Positions 6,728 through 7,207 of a stretch of DNA of 7,207 nucleotides are shown here, piece after piece. Position 1 is the first letter of the stretch. Every line of letters starts with the position of its first letter. The stretch comes from Planctomycetota bacterium (GTDB lineage: Bacteria > Planctomycetota > UBA8742 > SKZP01), in NCBI GenBank assembly GCA_007127275.1, contig SKZP01000063.1, positions 1 through 7,207 of the forward strand. The letters are read 5' to 3'. The notes below the pieces were generated by a model. It worked only from the letters and a program-made list of their open reading frames with translations. It was not told where the DNA came from and searched no databases. Made by a program: the position numbers and the translations under genes.

Positions 6728-7033
6728 GCGTTCGCACTCCTACCGACCCACGGCACGCCACGCGACGTTCACCGACAAAGAGTCGCACCGGCCGGCCGGC
6801 GCGCACTCGACATGTAGCTCCATGTTAAACGACGCGACCGCGCAGGGCATCCGATTTTCAGCGCCCCCCCTCACGGACGCGACGGTAGAATCGGCGCCAC
6901 GCAAGCACAGCGGCCCGAAGTAGGAGTACCCGCGGAGCCGCCGGAGGGAGCTTGCCGTGTGATGGAAGTTGTTGCCGGCCTGTCTTGCCTTACGTTTCAA
7001 TTGGATACGAAAGCTTGCTGACCACTGTTCGCC

Positions 7034-7040
7034 GGAGGTG
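7034..7040 (+). promoter_or_regulatory. Shine-Dalgarno of the right-edge gene
   Basis: GGAGGTG is a near-perfect ribosome binding site; the ATG follows five bases after it at 7046. It is the main support for the partial gene. Confidence 0.8.
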
Positions 7041-7045
7041 CATTC

Positions 7046-7207
7046 ATGTCGGTACCGTCGTTGATTCCCGTTGCCTGGCTGCCGGGATTGGAGACCGAGT
7101 TCGTCGGCATGACCGAAGGACAGCGGCAGTTTATGGGCTTTTGCCTCACTCTGCCGCCAGCCGAGCCACATCTGGCGGATACGCCGGAGACGCGGCGCTG
7201 GGTGGCG
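7046..7207 (+). CDS. Unknown protein, N-terminal 54 codons, cut by window end
   Basis: The frame opens at an ATG placed correctly behind GGAGGTG and stays open to the last base, where the window cuts it. The visible part begins MSVPSLIPVAWLPG and continues with a mix of hydrophobic and acidic residues. It has no basic N-terminus and no long hydrophobic run, so a signal peptide is not evident. Many third codon positions are G or C, as in the other genes. It is divergent from the pseudokinase gene across a 335-base gap, which may hold shared control elements. I do not recognise the family from 54 residues. Confidence 0.75.
   Translation, partial: MSVPSLIPVAWLPGLETEFVGMTEGQRQFMGFCLTLPPAEPHLADTPETRRWVA

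Larger units (their letters stand above)
6711..7045. other. Divergent promoter region
   Basis: This 335-base gap separates two genes transcribed outwards and must hold both promoters. On the minus side I find no good sigma70 pair. ACATG-6-CATGT (6810-6825) is an inverted repeat that could be an operator, and seven consecutive C lie at 6864-6870. On the plus side TTGCCT (6985-6990) and TACGAA (7006-7011) are only 15 bases apart and weakly matched. A minus-strand open frame (6740-7171) spans the gap but overlaps both flanking genes and has no support. Confidence 0.5.

Noticed and set aside
4728..6923. 731-codon plus-strand open frame
   Set aside because: It is antisense to the pseudokinase gene, is extremely rich in Arg, His and Leu, has no ribosome binding site, and runs through the hairpins at 4760-4871. 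The minus-strand frame has domain structure, so this is a GC-rich shadow.
1..7207. CRISPR array or insertion sequence
   Set aside because: No regularly spaced direct repeats, no transposase-like frame and no terminal inverted repeats were seen.

Overview
The window is GC-rich bacterial chromosomal DNA. It carries three complete genes on the minus strand, one gene running off the right edge on the plus strand, and one plus-strand tRNA gene. None of the proteins could be assigned to a characterised enzyme. The degenerate kinase-like protein, the large membrane-anchored protein and the loose spacing suggest a kinase-rich lineage such as Planctomycetota or a similar environmental phylum. That is a guess from style, not from a marker gene.

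Layout from left to right: 1-271 has no supportable gene. 272-1390 (minus) encodes a 372-residue cytosolic protein of unknown function with a strong Shine-Dalgarno and a run of eight C just inside its 5' end. 1391-2274 is a long intergenic stretch with several strong hairpins (1808-1835, 1857-1895, 1963-1992) and no convincing gene. 2275-2453 (plus) is a near-consensus sigma70 promoter followed by tRNA-Cys(GCA). 2581-4635 (minus) encodes a 684-residue single-pass membrane protein with a large extracytoplasmic region. 4636-4871 is a 236-base gap with a 14-pair hairpin and a 10-base inverted repeat that abuts the upstream stop codon. 4872-6710 (minus) encodes a 612-residue protein with an N-terminal pseudokinase, a possible L7/L12-like domain and a helical C-terminus. 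6711-7045 is a divergent promoter region. 7046-7207 (plus) is the first 54 codons of an unknown gene.

The pseudokinase gene and the membrane-protein gene run in the same direction, with the pseudokinase first. They may work together as a cytosolic non-catalytic scaffold or sensor and an envelope protein. The gap has its own candidate promoter and two stem structures, so they need not be one operon. The most notable points are the pseudokinase with every catalytic position replaced, a possible pair of diverged dispersed hairpin repeats in two separate intergenic regions, and a set of hairpins whose wobble pairs fit only a plus-strand RNA.
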